Below, one piece after another: positions 44,047 to 54,591 of a DNA stretch of 64,000 bases. The first letter of the stretch is position 1. Every line of letters starts with the position of its first letter. Source of the stretch: Euglena gracilis (Eukaryota; Euglenida; Euglenophyceae; Euglenales); NCBI GenBank assembly GCA_039621445.1, contig CP154956.1, positions 83,882,474 to 83,946,473 on the forward strand, written 5' to 3'. The translations under genes and the position numbers were made by a program. A model generated the notes under the pieces. The model was not told the DNA's origin. It saw only the letters and a list, made by a program, of their open reading frames with translations, and did not search any database.

Positions 44047-44379
44047 TCTGTGTGCCCTCTGTTCTGGAGGCCTTTTTGCCACATGCTGAAATCAGAACAC
44101 CAGGTATTGCCTGTTTTCCCGCAGTTCTCGATACAAAATTTTTTTTCTCAGAATCACTGGGGGGATAACTGAATTTATTTAATGCTGCTTCCGTGAAGGT
44201 GACACGCCTGGAATTCTCATCCATGAACATCAGTTCTGTTGGAAGGTCATTGGTCTGTTGACTAATGCAACATGAAAATCCCCCGAACTCGAAGTAGCTG
44301 AAGAGGTAAAAGATCGTTCCAGCACCTGGATTGATCTGCAGCAGCAGCATCATTTTTGGAAGGCAAAGTTTTCCCCCAA

Positions 44380-44545
44380 AATTTCAGGGCATTTTAAGGC
44401 ATTTTAAGGCGTTTTCATTTTTTCTCGGTCGGAGAAAATTTCGCAAGTCCGAGTTTTTAAGGCATTTGAAGGCATTTCAAGGCACTTTAAGGCTTTTTGG
44501 CCAAAATTTTTAAGGCTCACTTTAAGGCATTTTAAGGTTTTCTTC
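44380..44545. repeat. TTTTAAGGCA tandem words
   Basis: About nine copies of a 10-15-bp unit GGCATTTTAAGGC, with one unique interruption. Confidence 0.75.
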
Positions 44546-44561
44546 AGGCTTTTTAACAATA

Positions 44562-44567
44562 ATAACA

Positions 44568-44650
<83 letters not shown>
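44562..44650. repeat. (GAT)n microsatellite
   Basis: About 29 uninterrupted trinucleotides. Confidence 0.95.
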
Positions 44651-44651
<1 letters not shown>

Positions 44652-44937
44652 CCTGTGCAGCAGACATGGACCTTGGGATAATCCTGGTAACAATCAATTT
44701 GGCCAGGCAGCGCCAGCAACCTACCTTCAAAATCCTGACTAATCTAACTCCTTCTGTGCGAAAATTTTCAGCCTTTTGGGGGGTGAAAGATTAGGGAAAT
44801 GATGCTGGCAAAAAAGGTTCAACTCTTAAGTTGCCTGAGCCTGGTTAAGCGCACTCCTTCGCTGATCAAAACCATCTGTTGGAAATTTTATTTCTCACAG
44901 ATAATGATGTAATAATAACAGCCAATAAATGTCATTT

Positions 44938-45082
44938 ACCCCCCCCCCTAGTCGTACGACCACCCCTCATTTACGACCACCCCCCGGTCACAGGTTGCAG
45001 GTCATGGGGGTGTTATGACCACCCCCCCCCCCGGTCACAGGTTGCAGGAACCCGGTCATACGACTAGGGGGGGGGGGGTAGT
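44938..45082. repeat. C-run/G-run foldback element (core TAGTCGTACGACC)
   Basis: TTTA + C-run + TAGTCGTACGACC on the left, GGTCATACGACTAGGGGG + TAG on the right. Two inner direct copies of ACCACCCC(n)GGTCACAGGTTGCAGG. Almost fully self-complementary at the ends. Confidence 0.8.
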
Positions 45083-45502
45083 TTCCTCTTCAGTTTAGTT
45101 ACATCACCTCCAGCCGGCCTGATGCATCGCAGCAATCTCTCGATCTATCTCCCAAACCCAAGCCATTTTTGCGTGTACAAAAAAGCCCCATACAAGTGTG
45201 CTCCCTTGCCCCCATCTCTGACGTGTGCGCCGGACCTGTGGTTCTCATTCAGGGCGTAGGTGGGTGGCGTGCTGCTCCTATCAACCACTCCATCCTGCCT
45301 GGATTCAGTGGTGTGTTCACCTGGCCAGAGGTGAGGTTCGGGTTTCTTTTGCATTCATACCCCCTGGTCCAGGTCCATCTCTCCTCTGGGGGTTCTGGTG
45401 CAGGCTTGGGTGATTCCTTCGGGATTTTTTTAGTGGGAAGATCACCAAAGTAGCAGAAAACCTGGCTGCGACAGGTACCCTGAGCCACCCCCTGGGTGGG
45501 CC

Positions 45503-46132
45503 CGGGGGGGGGGGGTTCCCAGGGCCACCAAATTCTCCCTGAAAACGGCCAAAAATCGCGAAAATGCCAAAAAAGCAGCACCTTTTTCAAAAATTTTCGG
45601 CGCTGAAGACGCTTTTTGAAAAGGTTTCTCGGAGAAGTTTGCTGTTGAGTCCAACCCTTTGGGGGGGGGGGCTTCTCCAGGTGGGTGGGTGGGAATGTCG
45701 GAGTGCGGAGGGAGGGACTGCCTATGTTGGGAAACGGTGGACGGGCGTCCATCTGTCAATCAAAGATGGGACGATGCACGGCATCAATGGCTGGCCACCC
45801 TCTTGGCCGCTTGAACCCAGCATGGAGGGCGGCTGTCGCTCCCCTTCACATCGGCATGGGATTGGGCTGTAGCCCCGTGGGGCGGAAACCGACCTCCGTC
45901 CCCACGAGGGGAGTGCCTCGGGGTCAGGGTTTTTTTTAGTCTTGGACTCCCGGGGGGGGGAGGGAGGGTGGGTGGGTCCGGCGACCCCCCCCCCCGCAGG
46001 TGGTCCCCGGGGGGGTTATACTTTTCGGCGTCTTCGGCGCCGAAAATTTTTGAAAAAGGTGCTGTTTTTGGCATTTTCGCGATTTTTGGCCATTTTCAGG
46101 GAAATGTTGGTGGCCCTGGGAACCCCCCCCCC
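45503..46132. mobile_element. Foldback element with ~115-bp inverted ends
   Basis: The left arm (G-run, TTCCCAGGGCCACCAA, ATCGCGAAAATGCC, TCGGCGCTGAAGACGC) is matched by the right arm (CGGCGTCTTCGGCGCC, GGCATTTTCGCGATTT, TGGTGGCCCTGGGAA, C-run). The ~400-bp centre is G/C-rich and may hold host-derived sequence, but no exon could be proved. Confidence 0.7.
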
Positions 46133-46257
46133 GGGCCCCCCAGGGGGTGGGTGGGGGGGGGGACCCCCCCTCCCCCCCCCGGCCTTAAAAAAAAACCCCT
46201 GCTCAGGGTACCTGTCGCCTCTCGGTTCGGAAGGGCCCCCGTTTTTTGGGGGGGGGC

Positions 46258-46430
46258 TTTTTTTGGTCAAAAAATCGATTCTTCCAAAATATCTCGACAA
46301 TGAAGCAAAATCAACGGAAATGTCCGGAGAGCAAAAATGAAGCCCTTGGAATGCCCTCTCCGACCATGGTTTATTTTTCCCCCAACTCTTCGCGTTGCCT
46401 GAGTTACGGCCATTTTTCGGCCAATTTTGG
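46258..46430. repeat. Isolated diverged copy of the satellite-element B block
   Basis: Contains AAAAAATCGATTCTTCCAAA, AATGTCCGGAGAGC and GAAGCCCTTGGAATGCCCTC. It matches the B blocks of the 10-20 kb composites, without the satellite monomers. Confidence 0.7.
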
Positions 46431-49400
46431 CACGAACGCAGCACTCTTGCAGCCAAGCCACTGGTGTAGCCCTCTGTGGCTCTGCTACCCCGCCCCCCCC
46501 CCACAGCGTCGCCTTTTCATGCCCCAGGCAGGCCTCTTCTTCCCGTTTTATTGCCCAGGCCATGGGCCAACCACCCAGCAGGTCGAAGCCCCCGAGACTA
46601 GAGTTTTCCCTGTTTTCTGATGATTCCCACATTTATGTCAGGCTCTTCAGAAGACCCCCCACCCCGGGGTGGGTGGGTGTGTCTGAGGCCGGACACACCC
46701 ACACCGGACGCCGGATACGGTGTGGGTTTTGTCGCAGAGCGCACGAAAACTTTGGGAAATGCCCTTTGATGGCCCAGTTTTTTAAGGGGCTCCCGTGCTG
46801 AGTGCCGGGCCTGGTGGGGATACTCACCTCCTTGGGGTTTAAACAGAAACCTGATTTGTGCTTTCCCACATCCCCCAGGAATGGGTGAAAGAAATGGGGA
46901 CCTGAAAGGTGCAATAAGTTCAATGTGCCTGGTCTGCCTAACACAGGTACCTTGGAGTGCTTTCAGGCAGAGAGAGGATGGGGGCTGTTGAAATTATAGC
47001 CAATGACCGTGTTGATTGGAGTATTTTCCCCTGGCCAAAAACCCAAGTGATGTCTAGGTATGGATGGAGGTGCCAGACCGTTGGAAATGGGACCACCCGG
47101 TGCCCATAGGTTTTCTGATTCCTGGACAGCCCCCCCCCCCGGGGGGGGGGGGGCTAGCATAGCAACCGCGTGCCGATGTGACTTCTCAAGCATTTTAGAT
47201 CAAAGGACCACCAACTAATCCATAATACATACACACAAAGGAGGGGGTTTAAAATAGCCTGAACGAATATGACAGCGACGCAGATGGAACATATCCACTG
47301 TATCTGTATTGATGGTGTTTTCTGGGTGGTGTTTTTTCCAGGGATATTTTAGGTCAATTTTTTCTTTGCCGCATTTTTTCTTGGCCTGATCCCCCCTCCA
47401 GGCACAAAGGTAGGGGTATAGTGCAATTTTTTCGCACTTTTTCACTTTTTTTTCTTTTTTTTTTGCATTGCATATTATGAGGTGGATGTATGTGCACGCA
47501 TGGGTCATATTCGGCACCAAAGGAAATGTTTCCCTTGTAAAGTGCTATGTTGGGTGGGGGTCCAACATCCCCCCACCTCCCCGATGGGTGGTAGACTCCC
47601 CCCCCACCAGGCCTTTCTGCACAGCCCTGCCCTCCTCTGCAAAGGGAGTGAGTATTCAAGTTGATGATTTTTTTTTGGATGGCAGTGGGTATGAGCTCGG
47701 GCGGTTGATGTGGTTGAGGCTGGGAATGGGCCCGGAGTGAATGGATTGGTGGGGTGTGGCACAGCCCACCACGCCGCGGGGGCAGGGGCCTGGGGGGAAG
47801 GCTGGCGGAACCCTCGGTGCGAATGCTGGTGTTGTCGCTTATCGTTCGGCTCACAGGCTGCCTCTGCGGCCGCCCCCGAGCCGTGTGTGCGTGTTTGCCC
47901 TGCGGAACGCCCCAGGCGGGTGCAGTCTGAGGGCAGATGGCAGCTGGCTGCGTCCCTGCTTCCCTGCTTGCCCCTGCTCGTGTGCTTGGATGAGTTGGTG
48001 ACCACTGTGGACTATGGGGGCGATGGATTTGAGGTGGAGGGACGGTTGTTCGGCCACCTCCACGGCACCGACAGAAAGAAGGAATCCAACTCCAGGCAGC
48101 AACAGGGACCAGAAAAGGCACCAAATGCAAACAGCAATTTTGCACAAAATGGGGGATGACTCCCCCCCTTCTTGAGAGACCAAACAGGAGTGGCCAGAAC
48201 CAAGATTTCCCTCCCCCTGCAGGAAGGGTTCCCTGTTCACAATTTGAACCGCAGACTGGCCCAAGAGGGCACAGCAGCCGCACACAGCCAAAAGTGCCCT
48301 AGCACAACAAGGGCGCCGAAGGCGCCGGGGAGCCAAAAATGGCCTATTTTCAAGGAACGTGCCTGGGCACAGGCCTAACTCCGACCCCCCCCAGGGGGTA
48401 GTGCCTGCCTGGGCAGGCACTCACAGGCACTCCGGGCCCCTCTCCACCCCCGGGGTTGGTTAAAAAAAACAACCTGTCCCCAACCCCCCCAGACTCCCAG
48501 ACTGTGACCTGCCCCGACCATTGCAGATGGTTGCCAGTGTGGCTCGTTCCCCACAGCAAAGCGACCCAGGTCGCCAGCTCTTGCCCCGCCTCCCTCCCTT
48601 CCCAGCCACCACTCATCCCCCCCAACACCTTCACTGGTGCAGCTCGATGCCTGCTCGCCAGCACTTCGCTTAAACCACCTCCTAGTACACCAAACACGTC
48701 GGAGGTCGTCACCCCCCCCGGGGGGACCAGGGGGACTGAGTGCTGTGTCAGCGGGGGGGGGGGGGGGGGGAGTGGCCATTCTCAAGGAAAATTTGCCTGG
48801 GTCGGCCTCAGCCGGGACCCAAAACCAAAGGGATGTGCCTGCTATGTCCAGGCCCCCCATTGTACAAGGCACCCCCCCCAGGGCTGTTAACAAGAAGCCG
48901 GGAACCAAATTGCCCCCCCCCCCCCCGCCAGGATCCTCTTGGCCTCGAAATGCTCTGAAGTCCACCATTTGTGCCAACGCCAACCTGTTGGTTTTTTGGT
49001 GCCCATGTTGTTTTGTGGTTTGCACCAATTTTCTGTCAAATTGGAGCCTCAAGCGGGGCGCTGCCGCTGGCAGATGAGCGTCACTGTGGCGTTCTCTCTC
49101 CCCTGCTCGAGCCCCCTGCGGTTTCCTTAGTCATATCTTTTTGTCTTCCTGGCATCGTGAAAGGCTGGAGTGTATCCCCCAAATGATGTCAGCGCCCATC
49201 GCCAATTGTTGTTTTGTTTTGTATCCCCCCCCCCCAAGCGTGCCATCTATCCAGGATTCTGAAAGACATTCCTGCCGCAAAAAAAAAGTAGGGAGGGCAC
49301 CAAATTAAAGGCTGACAGGCACGATACAGAAAGGATCCCAGAAAGGAAGGACGAGGGCTGTGGGATTTTCGATGTTGTAGTAAATTGCATGGGTATTCCC

Positions 49401-50794
49401 AGGGGTCATTAGTGGATGCCCTGCTCTATTGCGCTGGGCCAACCAGAGTGATAAACCCTCGCAGCTGGGTTTTGGGCAGGTATGTGGGTGGGTGGAGCCC
49501 TCCCCATTCCGCTGAGGGACCTAAAATCGGCCAAAACCCCGCTTTTTTTATTTATTATTTTGGATGCCCCAACAATAAACCCCCTCCGCACTGCCGTGGA
49601 GGGAAAGAGCAAAGGGATGGGTGGCTTTTCAGGAAGTTGGTGGGTGGATTTGGGCCCAGGAAAGTGACCCCCCCCTTGGGGGGTCACTAGTGAATTTATG
49701 TCCTCGACCATGCCCACATCCTCCTGGAAATTTGCATTGGTGGATGCAAGATTCAACGCGCACAAGATACACATTGGCACAGAGGAACACCAACCTTGCT
49801 TTCCACCTTCCCTTCCCTTCCGTTGCCTTCTCATAAGCCACTGCTCACCGCTTGTCCATACAGATGTGTTCCCCTCCAACTCTCCGGACCGACCCCACCA
49901 AAAAGTGGTGGGGTATCCGGGACCCCACCAAAAAGGGTCAATTTTTCCCTCCGGCGCTTTGCGCCGAAAATTTTTTGCATTTTTGGCACATTTTTGCCCA
50001 AAAAGTGCCCAAAATGGCACTTTTGGTCGTTTTGGGGGGTCAAAAATCTTCCGCCCGGGGCTTCGCGCCGGGCCGAAATTCGGTCACCCAGACCGCGCCA
50101 CTGTTTAGGTGGGGGGGGGTCCCCCCGCACCCCCCCCCCCTCCTGGCCCGCAGGGGGGGGATCCGGACCACCCCCCCCCCACCTGTCCTTATATCGAACT
50201 CTGATCTCCACTTTGCCTCATTCCTTCCTCCTGGTGGTTGCAAATACCTCCCCCCCCAGGCTCGGGCGCTTGGCAGCACTCCTCCTTACATGCAAACTTG
50301 GCCCTAAAGTTGGCCTTCAGCCTTAACCTGCAAATTGCCCCCAATTTTTAAGGTTTTATTGGCCTACTTTGCGTCCATTAATGCTTTGACTTTTTTGTAT
50401 TTTTTCTGATATTCCCGCCTGAATCTCTCCAAGTTCCTTCGCACCTCAATCATCCTGGGCCTTCAAGGGTGGGATCCCTTCCAGCTGCTGATTGGGTGGG
50501 GAATCGAAAGCTCCTTTCCCCAATAAATTTGCAGTTATCAAGCAGTGCCCAAGCAACTCGTCATAAACATGAATTGATTGTGACAAAAAGCCACGGCTTT
50601 CCATCCTACGCTCGAGGTCTCAGGGTGTCAGGCTCCAAGGACTCGGGGTTGGAACAGGTTCCCCACCCAATAGAATTCCCATCAAGTGCAAGTTCCCAAG
50701 ACTTGCTCAGTTTTAATCTCCCAAGAGCACAAGATGAAAACCTTTCACTCCCACCTTCAAGGCAGGCAATTAGAACGGTAAAATCCTGATCCCC
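46431..50794. other. No gene supported; foldback fragments
   Basis: C/G-run hairpins at 46650-46700, 47130-47155, 48370-48470, 48705-48775 and 50110-50180. GGCGCCGAAGGCGCC-type hairpins at 48311 and 49951. A C-ending codon stretch at about 47985-48090 (LDELVTTVDYGGDGFEVEGR) could be an exon but has no confirmed partners. Confidence 0.35.
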
Positions 50795-50801
50795 ACACAT
50801 C

Positions 50802-50882
50802 TCCTTCCCCCCCCCACAGTTTATAGGATCCATTTTTGTTGGTCGGTTGAAGGGGGGTTTTATAGTGGGGGGGGGGGGGGTT
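50802..50882. repeat. Small C-run/G-run foldback with 7-bp flanking repeat
   Basis: C-run + ACAGTTTATAGGATCC on the left, GGGGTTTTATAGTGGGGG on the right. ACACATC abuts both ends (50795-50801 and 50883-50889), consistent with a 7-bp target duplication, although the last few bases of the two ends differ. Confidence 0.65.
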
Positions 50883-51059
50883 ACACATCAAGAAACGGGT
50901 GAAAAAATACCCTCAGAATGACCCAAAATACCCCAAAGACCCATTTTGCCAAAAGTTACCAAATCATTTGGGCATCCGAAGCCCGGGATCGGGGGGGGGG
51001 GGGGTACCTTGGACGGCCATTTCTGCATCTATGGTTTTGGCCAAAACCATGTGCATTTT

Positions 51060-51260
51060 TCCCCCGATTTGCTGAACACAGTGAAGGACGCAGCGTCTCG
51101 GGACTGAAACCTCGAGATGGACAACCTTCTGTTTTGTAACACAAGTATGGCTGCAACGCTCGGGGTTTGAACCCTGAGACAGTGCGTCCAGTCACCATGT
51201 TCTGACGTGTTACAGAGGTCGTCACCGCCCGCGCTTGAAACCTCGGCCAGCGAAGGCGAA
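51060..51260. repeat. Short hairpins with the loop TGAAACC or TTTGAAC
   Basis: Three hairpin-like words: CTCGGGACTGAAACCTCGAG, CTCGGGGTTTGAACCCTGAG and CGCTTGAAACCTCGGCCAGC. The second resembles a tRNA T-arm in isolation, but no cloverleaf surrounds it. Confidence 0.4.
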
Positions 51261-51427
51261 TCGGGCAAACCATTTGCAGCCTCGGCGGCCCAGGCCCAGG
51301 CGTTGGTGGCCGGGGTTGCGCGCATGTGCGCCAGATGGTGGTGGGTTTCTGAGGAAAAGTCCTCGCGTCTGAAAATGGGCTCCAGGGGCCTGCTTTGGTG
51401 CCGCCGCGCCGGAGCCAGATGTGGGGC

Positions 51428-51903
51428 GTTACCCCCCCCCCCCACAAATTTCAGCAACCCTTGGGCCCAAACTGACTGACACCCAAATTTAAGCAACCCC
51501 CGGGGACCAATAGAAATTCTGAATTGAAGCAACCCCTGAAATTGAAGTGAAAAGAAGGGAAAACGCAGGAAAATATGAAAACGAAGCAAGCTTAAACAAA
51601 CAAAAAAATAACATATTTTCAGGGGAAATAGTCAAATTTGTTGAGTCTGTACCGTTTTTTTGGGGGGGTGCATTATCATGTTGTTGCATGCATTTTCGCA
51701 CTGAAAACACCCTCCTCCCTTTACTTGAACAAGCAGAGACATTTTATTTTGTTGACCGTTTAGTCCCGATTTGAGCAACTCCTCGGCGTGCATGGCTAAA
51801 CCCAAATTTAAGCGACCCCCAAATTGAAGCAACCCGTTGGCCGGATCGGCTGAACCCCGAGTTTAAGCAATGGGTTGCTTTAATTCGGGGGGGGGGGGGT
51901 TAC
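51428..51903. repeat. C-run/G-run foldback element (core TTAAGCAACCC)
   Basis: GTTACC + C-run on the left, G-run + GTTACC on the right, a possible 6-bp target duplication. Inside are several AATT(T/G)AAGCAACCC words, with GGGTTGCTTTAATTCGGGG at the right end. The ~250-bp centre is unique. Confidence 0.7.
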
Positions 51904-51956
51904 CGCGCAAGTCAACATTGGGTGACGGCGTGGGCCTCGGGTGCCGCAGGACAGAG

Positions 51957-52888
51957 CAGACCTCTGTTTAGTGTGTATCGGCAAAAAAAGAATTTTTGTA
52001 TCGGTGTGTATCGGCAAAAAAAATTTGTGTATCGGCAAAAAAAATTTGTGTATTGGTGTGTATCGGCAATTTCTAAAAGCATTGACCATGCTAACGAAGT
52101 CCACCCATCCTCATTCTTCTTTGCAGTAATGAACCAAATGGCAATCTCTTCCTTTGCTGCCCCGCGGCATGAGGTGGGGGACGACCCGGATGAGGTGGAT
52201 AAAAAGGACACGGTGAGTGAGGCCCCCGACTCACTCCCAGTAATTCTTCTCCCCATTCAGATGCCCCACCCAAAGAGAAATTGAGAATTCCAGGTTGTCC
52301 GAGGGGAAAGGAAGTCCATGTTTTCCAACGAAATTGGAAAAGGGATCGACCATGGCTTCAATTTGATCCAGCTGTGGGAATGTGGTGCTCCACATGCCAT
52401 GCTTTCAGTGCAGCTACAAGCAGCACGCCTTGACAGATTCTGTTTGTCATGTGTTGAATGTCTCAAAGAAAAAAAAAGTAAAAAACAAAAAATAAAAATT
52501 CAAAAAAAGGAGAGCCAGGGTACGGACATGCGCAGATGTATCCGGGGCTCTGCATTTGCCATGTGGTTTGCATTTGCATGTGCACTCCCCCAACCACAGC
52601 AGTAGGGTGAGATTCCCTACCACGCTTTACGGGTTGAGCCGGGGCCAATGTCCACACAGCTCTGTGGCAATGTTGTCAAAAGATCAACCCATGTTTTTTC
52701 CCCATTTTTGTAAAATTTTGTGTGTCGGTGTGTATCAGCAAAAAAAAATTGTGTATCGGTGTGTATCAGCAAAAAACTTTTTGTGTATCGGTGTGTATCA
52801 GCAAAAAAAAATTTGTGTATCGGTGTGTATCGGCAAAAAAAAATTGTGTATCGGTGTGTATCGTTGATACACATTAAACAGAGGTCAG
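51957..52888. mobile_element. hAT-like element, perfect 8-bp target duplication
   Basis: Ends CAGACCTCTGTTTAGTGTGT and the complement of CTGACCTCTGTTTAATGTGT. GGACAGAG abuts both ends (51949-51956 and 52889-52896). Subterminal tandem copies of GTGTATCGGCAAAAAAAATT occur at both ends (51975-52070 and 52722-52862), all in one direction. The 8-bp duplication and C(A/T)G ends fit hAT. No transposase; the centre is coding-like. Confidence 0.9.
52133..52284 (+). CDS. Coding-like fragment inside the 52-kb hAT-like element
   Basis: After TTTGCAG the frame MNQMAISSFAAPRHEVGDDP DEVDKKDT runs to a strong donor ACG|GTGAGT. A good acceptor CCATTCAG follows at 52260, joining to MPHPKRN and a stop; the unspliced frame is also open to the same stop. 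A second coding-like stretch on this strand (about 52330-52480) reads GFNLIQLWECGAPHAMLS then FCLSCVECLKE. I recognise no family. They may be a captured host fragment or a decayed accessory gene. Confidence 0.35.
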
Positions 52889-53529
52889 GGACAGAGGCCA
52901 TGAGGAGAGCCAGGGAGGGTCACATGGACACGTGTGCGGCCGTGGCCAGTGGTGTGCTGCAGGGCAGGCTGGGGTGGCATTGTCGCTTTGGCTGATGAGA
53001 TAGGTGCGTGTGCCGTGCCGCCTCACAGATTTTGGCACCTGCTCACGGGCGCACGTCCCAAGGGTGTATCTGCGTGTGGGCCCCCCCGGCGCACTTGCCC
53101 ACAATCTGACGCTCCAAACGCGTGCGTATGCGCTTCCTTGATGCGGCAGATTAGTGCACATGTGCGGGCGATCCGTTTCTTACAGCACAATGCGTCCCTC
53201 GGCACGCTGAGATGACCAACGTGGCCACAGAGGGGTCTCCACTGCCGACCACCAGTGGCAGCAGGGACATGAGTCGGCCGCCGAACGACCACGGTTCTAC
53301 GACCACAGTCCTCATGGCCGGTGACAAGAACAAAGGCCCTTCTCTGTCCGAGATACAAACCCTGGGCCAGAGGACCTGAGATTCAGCACAGGGTGTCGCT
53401 TGACCTCCAGGGCCTCCAGGGAGGGTCTGGCTGGGTGGCCGGAAAAGTTGGACTGGCTGGAAAAAGGCTGCAGGCTGCCCCACCCCCATAGGGGTCCCCT
53501 GGTGGGACACCCCCTCACCCCCATCGACG

Positions 53530-53530
<1 letters not shown>

Positions 53531-53599
<69 letters not shown>

Positions 53600-53738
53600 T
53601 ATATATAGAGATATAGAGATATATATATCTATATATATATAGATATATATCTATATATCTATATATCTCTATATATATATATCTCTCTCTCTATCTCTAT
53701 ATATCTCTATCTATATATATCTCTCTCTATATATATCT
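53531..53738. repeat. TA/TC microsatellite
   Basis: (TA)n for about 65 bp, then TATC and TAGA variants up to the palindrome. Confidence 0.95.
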
Positions 53739-54032
53739 GGCAGGTGGGAAGTGTAATCCCCCCCCCCTGGGGGGTATTAAACTTCCCACCAGGTTGGGCA
53801 CCCCCCTTAATGGAAGGTATAGGGTTAGGTGCGCACATGCTGATTTGCGCTAATTGGCTACGTTGTGCTAATCGGCTATGTTGCGCAACATAGCCGATTA
53901 GCGCAAACGTAGCCAATTAGCGCAAATCAGGATGTGCGCACCTAACCCTATACCTTCAATAACGTGGGTGCCCAACCTGGTGGGAAGTTTAATACCCCCC
54001 CGGGGGGGGGGGTATTAAACTTCCCACCTGCC
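53739..54032. mobile_element. 294-bp near-perfect palindrome in a TA microsatellite
   Basis: Ends GGCAGGTGGGAAGT and ACTTCCCACCTGCC-type, arms of about 145 bp meeting at GCTATGTTGCGCAACATAGC. Each arm holds a small C/G-run hairpin (GGGGTATTAAACTTCCCACC), a TGCGCACCTAACCCTATACC segment and GATTAGCGCAAA words. TA repeats lie on both sides. Confidence 0.9.
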
Positions 54033-54140
54033 ATATATATATATATATATAATCGTATATATATATAATATATATATAATATATATAATCGTATATATAA
54101 TATATATAATATATATATAATATATATATATATATATTGA
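54033..54140. repeat. TA microsatellite (right of palindrome)
   Basis: Interrupted (TA)n with CG every 30-50 bp. Confidence 0.9.
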
Positions 54141-54509
54141 CGTGGAACAGATTTTGGGTTTGGTGAAGATGGGTCAAAAAAATGATCCCCCAAGGATGGG
54201 ATGCCTTTAGGCTTAAACTACGCCCCGTTCCCCAACCTTTCGCACCGGCGCCAGTGGAGTGCGCACTGCATGCACGCACACACATGCGTGCAATTGAAAA
54301 CTGGATGAGGGATGGTGCCGTCACGCAGTGCGATGTGTGTATGTTTTTCTGGGCTGGGGTTTTGAACACCACAACGTGGCATCCGCCACGTTTTTCGGCG
54401 AGGGTCCTCCGCCTGAAGTCTTAAGTGCGAAACAGCTTGTCTGATGCAACGCGTCCATGTCTTCTTCCCTTCCCTGCTCTTTGTTTAATGCTTTCTGCCC
54501 ACAGCCTGC

Positions 54510-54591
54510 ATGTCTTACCCTCCTTCGCGCACCGTTGTCCCCCTGGGAGACATTGTGGCCAGAGGGCAGACGCTTATGGGATTCGGGTGGG
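54510..54591 (+). CDS. Propeller-like gene exon 1
   Basis: MSYPPSRTVVPLGDIVARGQ then TLMGFGW, leaving in phase 1 at TGGG|GTAATT. It joins exon 2 to give GFGWGELGRD. Confidence 0.55.

Noticed and set aside
44562-44650. Poly-Ser/Ile/Asp coding repeat
   Set aside because: A pure GAT microsatellite, open in every frame.
47354-48283. Open frame of about 309 codons on the - strand
   Set aside because: No domain, no codon bias, P/R/G-rich low-complexity content from G/C-rich DNA. Frames on the opposite strand look equally good.
50433-50589. 52-codon - strand frame starting MESRGFLSQSIHVYDELLGH
   Set aside because: It looks mildly coding, but stops lie on both sides and no exon partners or homology were evident. 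At best a pseudogene scrap.
51165-51190. tRNA gene
   Set aside because: GGGGTTTGAACCCT resembles a T-arm but no acceptor stem, D-arm or anticodon arm fits around it.
51207-51479. G/C-rich + strand frame of about 90 codons
   Set aside because: Ala/Arg-rich by composition. No splice-consistent partners and no motif.
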